Below are positions 9,432 through 18,483 of a DNA stretch of 64,000 nt, piece after piece (positions within the stretch are counted from its first letter, which is position 1; every line of letters starts with the position of its first letter). The notes beneath the pieces are model-generated. The model worked only from the letters and a program-made list of their open reading frames with translations, was not told the DNA's origin and searched no databases. The DNA comes from Pirellulales bacterium (lineage in GTDB: Bacteria > Planctomycetota > Planctomycetia > Pirellulales > UBA1268). The stretch is from positions 35,158-99,157 of the forward strand of contig JADHSL010000005.1 in NCBI GenBank assembly GCA_016776925.1, written 5' to 3'. A program made the translations under genes and the position numbers.

Positions 9432-10531
9432 TGCCACTGCAGGATGTTGGTTATCGTGCTTGGAATAATGAGCGATGTGGTCCTTCTTCAACAATCTGGG
9501 TTATTGCTTGGACTGGGATTCGCCTGGCTTGGGAAAGCCGCTGGCTTCGTCGGATGGTCTTTTTCGCATGGAGCCCGGCACTTCTTTTTGCAGCTAGTTT
9601 CTTTGCATTTGAACAGGCCGTCGACGAAGGACGACTGGCCTCACTTGGCACCGCTGCACAACGCGGTCGAAATCTTGATGGTATTGGGATGCTGGGTACC
9701 GTTCTTGCTGATGCACTAGGTGGCAATACCGATGAAGTGGATGTTGAAACAACCCGCCACCTTGTCTGGAGTCGTCTCTTATTAGCCTTCATGCGGGCGC
9801 CTCAGGCAATGCTTCTAGCGGCTGTCGTTGGCCTAGTTGCTCCAACACTGATTTCACGTGACTTAAGAGCAAAAGCATGGCTGATCTATTTCACGAGACC
9901 TGTGGGTCGCACAGAGTACATACTTGGCAAGTTCTTTATTCTCCTTTTGTTGGTTCTTGTTATCACCATGCTGCCGGCACTCGCACTATGGCTCACCGGC
10001 GTGCTTGTAAGTCCAAGCGTTTCAGTTGCATTTGAGACATGGGATCTACCAATTCGAATTGTCACCGCAAGCTTCATTCTGGCCGTTCCAACAGTCTTGC
10101 TGGCACTTGCTTATTCATCACTCACAACTGAAAGTCGAATTGCTAGTTTTGCATGGTTCGCAACGTGGGTTGCATGCTGGATTGCACATGGTGCTCTCAC
10201 AACGGCAGATCTTGTTGCCAGCACACAAGATGGTGGCGTTTATTCGATGGAAGGGACGCAAGAAGAGGAGGCGTCCCGTAGCCCAAAAGCAAAAGTCTCT
10301 CCGATCCGGCGCAACTTCCGTTGGTTTGCCCGTGCTGCGGGCATCGATGCCACGCTCGATCGATGGGCTTGGGTCTCTCCATATCATGCACTTGGTGCCG
10401 TCCAAGCGGCGATATTTGGAATTGATACAAGCCCACGTTCTTGGTGGCCATCATCAATGACATTGCTTGTAATGAGTGCTGGCAGTTTATGTATTCTCGC
10501 CTGGAGGATAACCGCTCCTGCGTCGAGTTAA
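9431..10531 (+). CDS. ABC-2 type transporter permease, pair 1
   Basis: Integral membrane protein of 366 residues with about six hydrophobic segments: one near residues 40-58, then a long soluble loop (60-115), several helices between 115 and 245, a second soluble loop rich in charged residues (265-305), and a last helix near the C-terminus. The stretch LISRDLRAKAWLIYFTRPVGRTEYILGKF is the coupling region seen in ABC-2 permeases. The ATG overlaps the stop of the ATPase gene by one base. It should form the membrane channel of the pair-1 transporter. Confidence 0.82.
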   Translation: MPLQDVGYRAWNNERCGPSSTIWVIAWTGIRLAWESRWLRRMVFFAWSPALLFAASFFAFEQAVDEGRLASLGTAAQRGRNLDGIGMLGTVLADALGGNTDEVDVETTRHLVWSRLLLAFMRAPQAMLLAAVVGLVAPTLISRDLRAKAWLIYFTRPVGRTEYILGKFFILLLLVLVITMLPALALWLTGVLVSPSVSVAFETWDLPIRIVTASFILAVPTVLLALAYSSLTTESRIASFAWFATWVACWIAHGALTTADLVASTQDGGVYSMEGTQEEEASRSPKAKVSPIRRNFRWFARAAGIDATLDRWAWVSPYHALGAVQAAIFGIDTSPRSWWPSSMTLLVMSAGSLCILAWRITAPASS

Positions 10532-10558
10532 TCCAGATATTTCACCCATTCAACTACT

Positions 10559-11485
10559 ATGCTTTCTCTCCAGAACGTAACAAAGCTCTACGGCACTGTC
10601 ATTGGTGTCAATGATGTCTCGGCAGAACTTGGGCAGGGGGCTCATGGACTTCTTGGTCCAAATGGTGCAGGAAAAACAACGCTGCTCGGACTCATAACTG
10701 GGCAGCTCCGCCCCACTATTGGATCTGTAAATGTTTTTGGTGAGGCTCCTTTTGGAAACAGGCGAATTCTTTCCCGAATTGGATACTGTCCAGCCGCTGA
10801 CCTCACAGAACGTAATGCGACACCACGGGAATGGGTCACATACCTCATGCGATTAAGTGGCTTTGACGCCGCCGAAGCTCCCCGAAGAGCTGCACGTGCT
10901 CTCGACGAAGTCGGCCTTGGTGAGGCATGCACCCGTCCACTGTCAACACTTTCCAAAGGCATGCGACAACGTGCAAAACTAGCTGGTGCATTTGCACATG
11001 ATCCAGACCTACTGGTCCTCGATGAGCCATTTGATGGCCTCGATCCTGTTGCCCGGCATGACCTTGTTCATCTCGTGCGAATGTGGTCTCAAACTAGAAG
11101 TCTCATCGTAGCGAGCCACCTACTCCATGAAGTAGAAGCCCTACGAGCTGATCTCGCTGTCATCCTTGGAGGACGACTCGTTGCCAACGGTTCCGCATCC
11201 GAAATCCGTGAGCTTGTCGATGCGTTGCCTACAGAGGTCAAATTCAAAACATCATCTGTCGACAAACTTGCTCAGTTGGCGTGTGGAGCTGGTGTTGTGG
11301 AAACACTCTATATACCTAATGAAGACACACTTATTATCGGCACCAGACAAGCCGGTCGTCTTGCAGACATGGTTGCCAAAGCCGTTCATGACGGTCTAGT
11401 TGTCCGTGAAGTCATTGCTGAAGACAGAACACTCGAAGGCATTTTCAGTCGGCTGATGAAACTACACCGGGGAGTTGAGCAGTGA
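10559..11485 (+). CDS. ABC transporter ATP-binding protein, pair 2
   Basis: ATPase subunit of 308 residues with Walker A GPNGAGKTT, signature LSKGMRQRAKLAGA, Walker B LLVLDEPFDGLDP and the H-loop ASHLLHEVEA. The C-terminal 80 residues are typical of ABC-2 exporters. It starts 28 bp after the pair-1 permease and overlaps the next gene by 4 bp (GTGA), so it is in the same transcription unit and coupled to the pair-2 permease. Confidence 0.9.
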   Translation: MLSLQNVTKLYGTVIGVNDVSAELGQGAHGLLGPNGAGKTTLLGLITGQLRPTIGSVNVFGEAPFGNRRILSRIGYCPAADLTERNATPREWVTYLMRLSGFDAAEAPRRAARALDEVGLGEACTRPLSTLSKGMRQRAKLAGAFAHDPDLLVLDEPFDGLDPVARHDLVHLVRMWSQTRSLIVASHLLHEVEALRADLAVILGGRLVANGSASEIRELVDALPTEVKFKTSSVDKLAQLACGAGVVETLYIPNEDTLIIGTRQAGRLADMVAKAVHDGLVVREVIAEDRTLEGIFSRLMKLHRGVEQ

Positions 11486-12309
11486 AAGATTCCCCACAAA
11501 CAGCTGATGCTTATGATCTCCCACACGGCCGTCCTCCTGAAGGGAATAATTTTGCAGCCATTCGGGCAGTCACAGGCTTTCAGCTCAATCGGTTAATGAC
11601 GAAACCTCGCATTGCTATGGGTCTGGTTGGTGCTCTTTTTCCTGCTGCAGTAATGTTCGCTGTTATTCGTACGGCGCCGATCAACCGAGACATGACTGTT
11701 GCCATGATTTACGCACTCATTCCTGAGGCTCTTTGTGTCCTTGGGCTCCTTGTAACAATGTGTCCGGTTGTTGCAGATGAGCTTGAGCGCGGAACATGGA
11801 TTCATGTGACCGTACGGCCGGGTGGCCGACAAAGTCTGCTTTTGGGCACATTCGCAGCTGCAGTCATTTGGACAGGAGGTGTTTCTCTCGTATCCCTTAT
11901 GCTGACGCTCCTTATTGCCCAACCAACTCAGCCAATTGGACTTGTTGTGATGTTTACCGTCCTCATTGGAATATCCTGTATTGGGCGGGCCGCCTTATTT
12001 GCTGTTCCAGCTGTTATTCTGCCAAAGCGGGCCCTTATTGCCAGCGTTGGAGTTGCCTTGGTCGTTGAGTATTTTGCCGGTCTACTACCGGCTGTTGTGA
12101 ATCAAGTTACAGTCAGCTTACGACTACGCAGTCTGCTCGTTGAATGGATGGCATGGCGTAAAGATCTACCCATCGAAATGACTCTTTTCGTGGATGATTA
12201 TTCAGCACCCGTCCAGATAGCGGCTGTTTGTATTCTAGTATGCATACTCCTTACAACTGCTGGATTTATTCTCAACCGCCGACAGTTTCCACCAAGTGTA
12301 GAGAACTGA
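11482..12309 (+). CDS. ABC-2 type transporter permease, pair 2
   Basis: A 275-residue membrane protein with about six predicted helices (near residues 45-65, 75-95, 115-140, 147-170, 175-200 and 245-265) and the coupling stretch DELERGTWIHVTVRPGGRQSLLLGTF that resembles the permease of pair 1. GTG at 11482 overlaps the upstream stop. It probably partners the ATPase encoded immediately upstream. No substrate clue. Confidence 0.8.
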   Translation: MKDSPQTADAYDLPHGRPPEGNNFAAIRAVTGFQLNRLMTKPRIAMGLVGALFPAAVMFAVIRTAPINRDMTVAMIYALIPEALCVLGLLVTMCPVVADELERGTWIHVTVRPGGRQSLLLGTFAAAVIWTGGVSLVSLMLTLLIAQPTQPIGLVVMFTVLIGISCIGRAALFAVPAVILPKRALIASVGVALVVEYFAGLLPAVVNQVTVSLRLRSLLVEWMAWRKDLPIEMTLFVDDYSAPVQIAAVCILVCILLTTAGFILNRRQFPPSVEN

Positions 12310-12312
12310 TTG

Positions 12313-13083
12313 ATGGACAGAACACCCATAGACATGAATGATTCAGTCATCCAAATCAAAAACCTTGTAAAGGAATATAAGGGTAGTGATGGAACGATCG
12401 TTCGGGCTGTGAACAACGTCTCGATGTCTGTTGCCGCTGGCGAAATTGTTGGCTTACTCGGTGCAAATGGTGCCGGGAAAACTACAACTCTTCGTATGAT
12501 TGCAACTCTCCTGCAGCCAACATCTGGTCATGCGCAGGTCTGTAATCATGACAGTATCACCGACCCTGTCGGAGTACGACAGTCGCTTGGCTATGTATCA
12601 GCCACAACTGGTGTGCCTGATCGTCTGACGGCACGTGAATTACTCACTTCTTTTGGTCGGCTTCATGGTCTTGAAGAAGACACTATCAAAGACCGTCTCG
12701 AATGGCTTATTACGACACTCTCTCTACGTGATTACATAGATCGTCCTGCGGGAAGGCTTTCTTCCGGACAGCGCCAACGAATTTCTCTCGGCAGGGCACT
12801 CGTCCATAACCCCCCGGCACTTGTTTTAGACGAACCAACAAATGCTCTCGATGTTGTAGGTTCGCGTGACCTGCTTGACACACTTGATCATCTTCGAGAA
12901 AGCGGACATGCGATCTTGTTATCAACACATCGCCTGCATGAAATTGAACATCGATGCGATCGATTTGTCATCATTGACACAGGGCACATTGTCGCCGCAG
13001 GCACGCGCGATGAACTCGTTGGAGATTCTGGAGAGCTTGAAGATGCCTTTTTTCATGCCATTGAGAAGGGGGCACATACATGA
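12313..13083 (+). CDS. ABC transporter ATP-binding protein, NatA-like, pair 3
   Basis: ATPase of about 256 residues: Walker A GANGAGKTT, signature RLSSGQRQRISLGRAL, Walker B ALVLDEPTNALDV, H-loop STHRLHEIEH. Its partner is a NatB-like permease, so a NatA-type role in export is inferred. The track start is a TTG at 12310; the adjacent ATG at 12313 is chosen. The stop overlaps the next ATG by 4 bp (ATGA), showing strong coupling to the giant permease fusion downstream. Confidence 0.9.
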   Translation: MDRTPIDMNDSVIQIKNLVKEYKGSDGTIVRAVNNVSMSVAAGEIVGLLGANGAGKTTTLRMIATLLQPTSGHAQVCNHDSITDPVGVRQSLGYVSATTGVPDRLTARELLTSFGRLHGLEEDTIKDRLEWLITTLSLRDYIDRPAGRLSSGQRQRISLGRALVHNPPALVLDEPTNALDVVGSRDLLDTLDHLRESGHAILLSTHRLHEIEHRCDRFVIIDTGHIVAAGTRDELVGDSGELEDAFFHAIEKGAHT

Positions 13084-16000
13084 ATCGTAATGCCAATCCT
13101 CTTAGGGCTGCCTTAGCACTCGCTCGTCGTGATTTACTTGAATTCTTGCGAGATCGAAGAACGGTTGCTGTCACACTCCTTTTACCAATGATCACATATC
13201 CGCTGGTCGCCCTATCAAGTTCTCTTGGTGTTCGGACTGGCTTAAAAACAACTGAAGAACGACAGTCAGCAACACCGCTGTCGCTTGTTCTCAGTGGACC
13301 GGAAGCTCCTCGTTTAGCAACTCGTCTCGGGATGGTTCTTCTCGCTGCAGAAGACAATGAGCCATCCGGATGGCCGAGTGATGTCTTCGCTGAAATTGAA
13401 CCGCCACGAAAAGCAAAGGAACTCCTTGAATCTGGAAAAGTTGATCTGTGGATTAACGTTCCGAATGGATTCACAAAAGAGCTGAAAAAATTCAATACAG
13501 TCAATCTAACTGCTCATGTTTCTGACAAGTATCCTGCAAGTGAAAAAACACGCTCGCAGTTTGAATCTCTCATTGAAAGCTTCGCAACACAGGTGCGTGA
13601 AGAACGAATGGGGGTTGCCGGAGTTCCCATAAGTCTTTTTGATCCCATTAAGTTGATGTTCGAAGGAAAAGATCCAGAGGCCGTAGTTGCTGACCGAAGA
13701 ATCATGGCTCCGGTTGCAGGAGCAATCCTCGTACTACTTTCTGTCCTGACAATGACTGGGTCTTTCTATCCCGCTATTGATGCCATTGCTGGTGAGAAAG
13801 AACGGGGCACCATCGAAACACTTCTCATCGTGCCGTGTCGAACGCAAGATATTGTCTTCGGCAAGTATCTTGCCATTTTTGGAGTCACACTTGCTACTCT
13901 TGCCGCCAATGTCATTTCAATTCTTCTTACGATTCTTGTCTCTCTGAAATATTTTCCAGATGGTTCTACCGATTATTACCTGCAAAATATTGGACTGGGA
14001 TCTCTGATAACCCTTCTTTCATTTATTGGTCTTTCATCAGTAGCATCAGCGATGAGTCTTGCTGTAACAACTGCTTCAAAAAGTATGAAAGAAGCACAAA
14101 ACACACTGACTCCTGTCATCCTACTTATCAGTGCACTTGCAGGAGTGTCGCTCATACCTGGAATCAGCCAGAATCGACTTGTGCCCATGGTGCCCTACAC
14201 GGGTCAGATTGTTGTTTCACAGAACGCCCTGACACCTCCACCCACGAAACAGGAAGTTATTTCTAAATCGAACCAAACTGACGGAGAGTCGTCTTCCGTC
14301 ATGATGAGTCCAATCGCCAGTATTTCGCCACTCCTGCTGACACTCTTTTCAAGCGTTGCAGTGACTTGGGTACTCCTTCGTGGAACAACAGCAATGCTGA
14401 CCGACGAAGACCTCCTGTTTCGTGGACCAGATGCCGCAAGTGGTTTTAGCCGTCCTGCACCTCGACTGATACCTGGGATTATCCATGGTGGCATTGCCCT
14501 TGTGCTTGGCCTTGCTGGTCTTTGGTATGTCCAAGGGCTCAGCCCAGAAAGCATTATCTTTGCAATACCCGTTCAACAACTCGCCGTTGTCGCTCCTCTA
14601 GCCATTCTTCTCTTGTGGCAACGGGTAAATATCAAAAGAACTTTTTCTCTTTACTGGCCAGGGTGCGGATTGAGTTGGCGATCTTTTCTCGGTGGCCTCA
14701 GTGCACTGATTGGTGGCCTCCTGACTGGTGGTGGACTTTTTATTCTTGGTGCTGCCGTCCTCTTGCAGCTGACAACGATTGAAATGTCACCGGCAATGAA
14801 ACAACTCTCCGAGAAGATACTTTCTCTCATGCTTGACCAACCCTGGTGGCTCGCCTGGGCTCTCATCGCAATACTTCCAGCATGCTTGGAAGAACTTCTT
14901 TTTCGTGGATGGGTCCTCTCTGCATTTTGTGGTGAGAAACCCAGTAAACAACGAATGGCTATTGCTGTTTTTGCCCAAGCTATTTGCTTTGCAATCTTCC
15001 ATCTTCTCCCTGAACGGATGCCACAGACATTTCTTCTTGGCCTCGCACTTGGAACAATCGTTCTTCTGACGAAGAGCATCTACCCCGCAATACTGTGTCA
15101 CATTGCAAATAACTCGATGCCGCTTCTTCTGCTCTATATGACTGGAATTCAAGACAAGGAATCTCTCCCCGAATCCGTGGCAACTGATGTAACCACTCTA
15201 TCGCTACCGCCAGAGGCCATTGCCGCAGCAGGGGGCACCGTTGTACTCGGTGGAATTCTTCTTGTTGTTTCCAACAAACTTCGAATGCGCTGTTCCTTGG
15301 CCAGAATCGCAACATTGATCCTGCTAACGATCTCTTGTTTTTCCAACAGTCAATCGAACCACCTACTGGCCCAAGAACCAACAACACAAAAAACAACTCA
15401 GCCGTTACAAGTTGGAGTTTTTCCGATGAAGGGGCTTGCCGAATATGGCGGAGAAAAACCTCGTGGCTACTCCATTGATCTTTGGAATGAATTGTCAAAA
15501 CGTATCAATGTACCGGCAGAGTTGATTGCAATATCGTCGATTGAGAAGCTTTTTGCTGCTACTCAAAATGGTGATATTGACGTGCTTCTTGGTCCACTCG
15601 CAATGACAGAACAGCGAGAGAAGTTGGTTGACTTCACACATCCCGTTGTGCATTCAGGGCTGCAGATCGCTGTTCCCCGTGAGCCTGATGGCCGTCTGCT
15701 TACAGCTCTCAATAACTTGATCTCATGGGAATTAGTATCCATCCTTGCTGGAGTGATCGGGACGATAGTCTTGACCGGACACCTTCTCTGGATTTTCGAA
15801 CGACGTCATAATGCCGAATCATTCCCGACTCCTTACCCCCGCGGCGCCTGGGAAGCTGTTTGGTGGAGCGTAAGTACAATCATCACTGGTGGCTGTGAAA
15901 ATAAAGTAATTTCGACTGTTACTGGAAGATTTATAGCAACCGCATCGATGATTGGTGGCATTGTCCTTGTTGCACTTCTCACCAGCACTCTCACTACGAC

Positions 16001-16397
16001 CATGACTGTTGATCAGGTAACCGGCACCATACGGAGCCCTCGTGACCTCTTCGGCAAGACCGTCGCCTGTCAAGAAGGTGGTGTTGTTGTTGTTGCAGTG
16101 GAAGAGTTTGGGGGCAGCCCCATACTCTATCCGGATCTTGAAGCCATGGTGGCCGCTGTTTCAAGCGAGGAATGCGATGCACTGGTCTCTGAATCACACA
16201 CGCTCATGCTTGCTTTGCATACTTCTAAATCAAAAGACCTTCGACTGATTCCGGGCATCTTTGATTCGTTTGACTTCGCGCTCGCACTTCCACAAGGAAG
16301 CACACTGCGTGAGCCACTGAACAACGCAATCTTACAGATGCGTGAAGCAGGACGACTCGATGAAATCAAAGAACGTTGGTTCGGTGAACACAACTAG
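13080..16397 (+). CDS. NatB-like ABC permease - CPBP protease - ionotropic-glutamate-receptor-like channel fusion
   Basis: A single 1105-residue frame with three parts. Residues 1 to about 440 are an ABC-2/NatB permease: one N-terminal helix, a large outer loop, and a helix bundle starting near MTGSFYPAIDAIAGEKERGTIE. Residues about 460-730 are a CPBP-type intramembrane protease with EELLFRG (E604, E605), FAIFH and HIANNS. From M736 comes a signal-peptide-like stretch, then a periplasmic binding lobe (QVGVFPMKG, GPLAMTEQREKLVDFTHP), a helix, a pore loop (WWSVSTIITGG, near residue 927), a second helix and the second lobe ending EIKERWFG: the layout of prokaryotic glutamate-receptor channels. 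Permease-CPBP fusions are, to my knowledge, known in planctomycetes; the third part is not one I know fused here. It could be two genes joined by loss of a stop, with ATG 15285 as the old start. Confidence 0.8.
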   Translation: MNRNANPLRAALALARRDLLEFLRDRRTVAVTLLLPMITYPLVALSSSLGVRTGLKTTEERQSATPLSLVLSGPEAPRLATRLGMVLLAAEDNEPSGWPSDVFAEIEPPRKAKELLESGKVDLWINVPNGFTKELKKFNTVNLTAHVSDKYPASEKTRSQFESLIESFATQVREERMGVAGVPISLFDPIKLMFEGKDPEAVVADRRIMAPVAGAILVLLSVLTMTGSFYPAIDAIAGEKERGTIETLLIVPCRTQDIVFGKYLAIFGVTLATLAANVISILLTILVSLKYFPDGSTDYYLQNIGLGSLITLLSFIGLSSVASAMSLAVTTASKSMKEAQNTLTPVILLISALAGVSLIPGISQNRLVPMVPYTGQIVVSQNALTPPPTKQEVISKSNQTDGESSSVMMSPIASISPLLLTLFSSVAVTWVLLRGTTAMLTDEDLLFRGPDAASGFSRPAPRLIPGIIHGGIALVLGLAGLWYVQGLSPESIIFAIPVQQLAVVAPLAILLLWQRVNIKRTFSLYWPGCGLSWRSFLGGLSALIGGLLTGGGLFILGAAVLLQLTTIEMSPAMKQLSEKILSLMLDQPWWLAWALIAILPACLEELLFRGWVLSAFCGEKPSKQRMAIAVFAQAICFAIFHLLPERMPQTFLLGLALGTIVLLTKSIYPAILCHIANNSMPLLLLYMTGIQDKESLPESVATDVTTLSLPPEAIAAAGGTVVLGGILLVVSNKLRMRCSLARIATLILLTISCFSNSQSNHLLAQEPTTQKTTQPLQVGVFPMKGLAEYGGEKPRGYSIDLWNELSKRINVPAELIAISSIEKLFAATQNGDIDVLLGPLAMTEQREKLVDFTHPVVHSGLQIAVPREPDGRLLTALNNLISWELVSILAGVIGTIVLTGHLLWIFERRHNAESFPTPYPRGAWEAVWWSVSTIITGGCENKVISTVTGRFIATASMIGGIVLVALLTSTLTTTMTVDQVTGTIRSPRDLFGKTVACQEGGVVVVAVEEFGGSPILYPDLEAMVAAVSSEECDALVSESHTLMLALHTSKSKDLRLIPGIFDSFDFALALPQGSTLREPLNNAILQMREAGRLDEIKERWFGEHN

Positions 16398-16548
16398 ATT
16401 ATTTTCCCAGAAGCCATGTACATTGTCTTCCAGGGGGAAACGTTATCGAATCAAAGAAGATTTTTTGAGTTGATTGGGGCCCTTTATTTATACGACCGTA
16501 CGGTAACGTGGCGTTTTCAGAGCGCATTATCTTTCAGGAAAGCGCACC

Positions 16549-18300
16549 ATGAAAAATTATCTATCCCTTCTGATGGCCTTGGTGTGCAATACAGGTGTCA
16601 TTCAAGCACTTGCAGCTGTACCGCCAAATGTCATTCTTATTATGACCGATGATCAGGGGTACGGTGACGTAGCATGTCATGGTAACCCGGTCATAAAAAC
16701 TCCCTGTATTGATCGGTTGCATGCGGAATCGCTTCGACTCACAAACTTTCATGTGAGTCCTTACTGCACGCCAACTCGTGCCGCACTGATGACAGGTCGC
16801 TATCCTGCTCGCACCGGGGCGTACCGTACGAGTAGTGGCCGTACAATGCTCCATCGTGATGAGCAAACGATTGCAAATATTTTTTCAGATGCTGGGTACG
16901 CCACTGGCATGATTGGCAAATGGCATCTTGGAGATAACGCACCGCACCGGCCGCAAGACCGCGGGTTTCAAGAAGTTCTCTGGCACCGCTGTGGTGGAGT
17001 TGGCCAAGCTTCGGACTACTACGGAAACGATTACTTTGACGACACGTATGAACGAAATGGTGTATTTGAGAAATTTACCGGGTATTGCACAGATATCTGG
17101 TTCAATGAAGCCAAAAAATTTGTTGAACGTCATCAAAAAGAACCTTTCTTTTTATATCTCGCAACCAATGCCCCGCACGGCCCGTACCGGGTCGATCCAG
17201 AGTGGAGCGAACCATACCGAGATTCGGTTCTCTGGGGGAACGGTGCCAATTTCTATGGCATGATCACAAATATCGATCATAACTTAGGACTATTACGAGA
17301 ACACCTCGAAGATCTGGGGCTTGCCGAGAATACCATTCTCATTTTCATGACAGATAATGGCACCTCCAATGGTATTCCGAAAGGTGAACTACCTGCGGGA
17401 AGTTTCCACGGCTTCAATGCAAACATGAGGGGGAAAAAGTCGACTGTGTACGAGGGTGGCCACAGAGTCCCCTGCTTTCTTCATTGGCCTGTCGGTGGAC
17501 TGAAAGAAGGGAAAGACTTCGATGGATTGACGGCTCATCTTGATCTCCTTCCAACTCTTCTCGATCTGTGTGAGATACAACTCCCTCAGGATCATGACCC
17601 CGATGGATTTTCATTCGCAGCAAACATCCATGATGAAAAAATACTGGCACATCGGCACCACTATATTGCACAACTCCATGGTGGTGCCGGGTTTCACCAT
17701 CCGGAAGAACCGTGGGACACATCATGTGTATGTAAAGGACCATGGCGGCTTATAAACGGCACTGAGCTTTATGATCTCCGTACTGACCACTCCCAACAAA
17801 ATAATATTGCTGAAGATCATCCAGACGTTATTACTGAACTTCGTAAGCTTTATGAAGCGTTCTGGAAATCTGTATCACCCCGCATGGAACCGGTCGCTAT
17901 CGATGTCGGCAACCCTGTGGAAAATCCAACTACTCTTTGCTCACAGGACTGGTATTTGCCATTTGGAAATCCACCATGGAATTTCAATTCAATCAATCGT
18001 AGACCATCTATCACAGGACCGTGGCACGTCATGGTTCAACAAGATGGAACATACCGAATCACCTTGCGGCAGCTTCCCAAAGAAGCAAATACGCCTCTGG
18101 TTGCAGAGCGCGCCTCCCTCACAGTTGCTGGTGAAACACACGAGGTGAATGTACTCGACGGGTCATCACACGTTCATTTCACTGTAAATTTGCCGGCTGG
18201 GAAAACTGAACTCATCACACGGTTCTGGAATTCAAATGAACCAGATGGTGGGGCGTACTTTACTGATGTTGAGTTCTTAGAGGCAAAACATGCACCATGA
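16549..18300 (+). CDS. secreted arylsulfatase (formylglycine sulfatase)
   Basis: Type I sulfatase that would remove sulfate from an organic ester, probably a sulfated polysaccharide, outside the cytoplasm. A signal peptide (MKNYLSLLMALVCNTGVIQALA) precedes the metal site IMTDDQGYGD. C73 in CTPTR is the CxPxR site matured to formylglycine, followed by MTGRYPARTG; MIGKWHLG and MTDNGTSNG complete the sulfatase pattern. Length 583 includes a C-terminal extension of about 130 residues after the catalytic fold. ATG at 16549 follows AGGAAAGCGCACC. It stands alone between the ABC cluster and a membrane-protein gene. Host-range substrate not readable. Confidence 0.93.
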   Translation: MKNYLSLLMALVCNTGVIQALAAVPPNVILIMTDDQGYGDVACHGNPVIKTPCIDRLHAESLRLTNFHVSPYCTPTRAALMTGRYPARTGAYRTSSGRTMLHRDEQTIANIFSDAGYATGMIGKWHLGDNAPHRPQDRGFQEVLWHRCGGVGQASDYYGNDYFDDTYERNGVFEKFTGYCTDIWFNEAKKFVERHQKEPFFLYLATNAPHGPYRVDPEWSEPYRDSVLWGNGANFYGMITNIDHNLGLLREHLEDLGLAENTILIFMTDNGTSNGIPKGELPAGSFHGFNANMRGKKSTVYEGGHRVPCFLHWPVGGLKEGKDFDGLTAHLDLLPTLLDLCEIQLPQDHDPDGFSFAANIHDEKILAHRHHYIAQLHGGAGFHHPEEPWDTSCVCKGPWRLINGTELYDLRTDHSQQNNIAEDHPDVITELRKLYEAFWKSVSPRMEPVAIDVGNPVENPTTLCSQDWYLPFGNPPWNFNSINRRPSITGPWHVMVQQDGTYRITLRQLPKEANTPLVAERASLTVAGETHEVNVLDGSSHVHFTVNLPAGKTELITRFWNSNEPDGGAYFTDVEFLEAKHAP

Positions 18301-18483
18301 CTTTATTACTTTCTGGGCAGTGACTGTAGGTTTTACTCATACGATGCTCGCAATTGGAGAGAATCAATGGTTCTCATGAAGGCCTCTCCTCCACTTGATT
18401 TTCTGTCTGCAAATCAAAATCGACCACCCTGCCAATTATATTTTCACTTTCCTTCGCTTTAAATTGTGTACCTGGTGACCGCC

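Noticed and set aside
14980-15498. 172-residue minus ORF
   Set aside because: Antisense shadow of the permease-CPBP-channel fusion; composition is typical of a reverse frame.
16495-16504. ACCGTACGGT palindrome upstream of the sulfatase
   Set aside because: Ten-base palindromes are expected by chance in a window of this size and no second site or promoter boxes accompany it.
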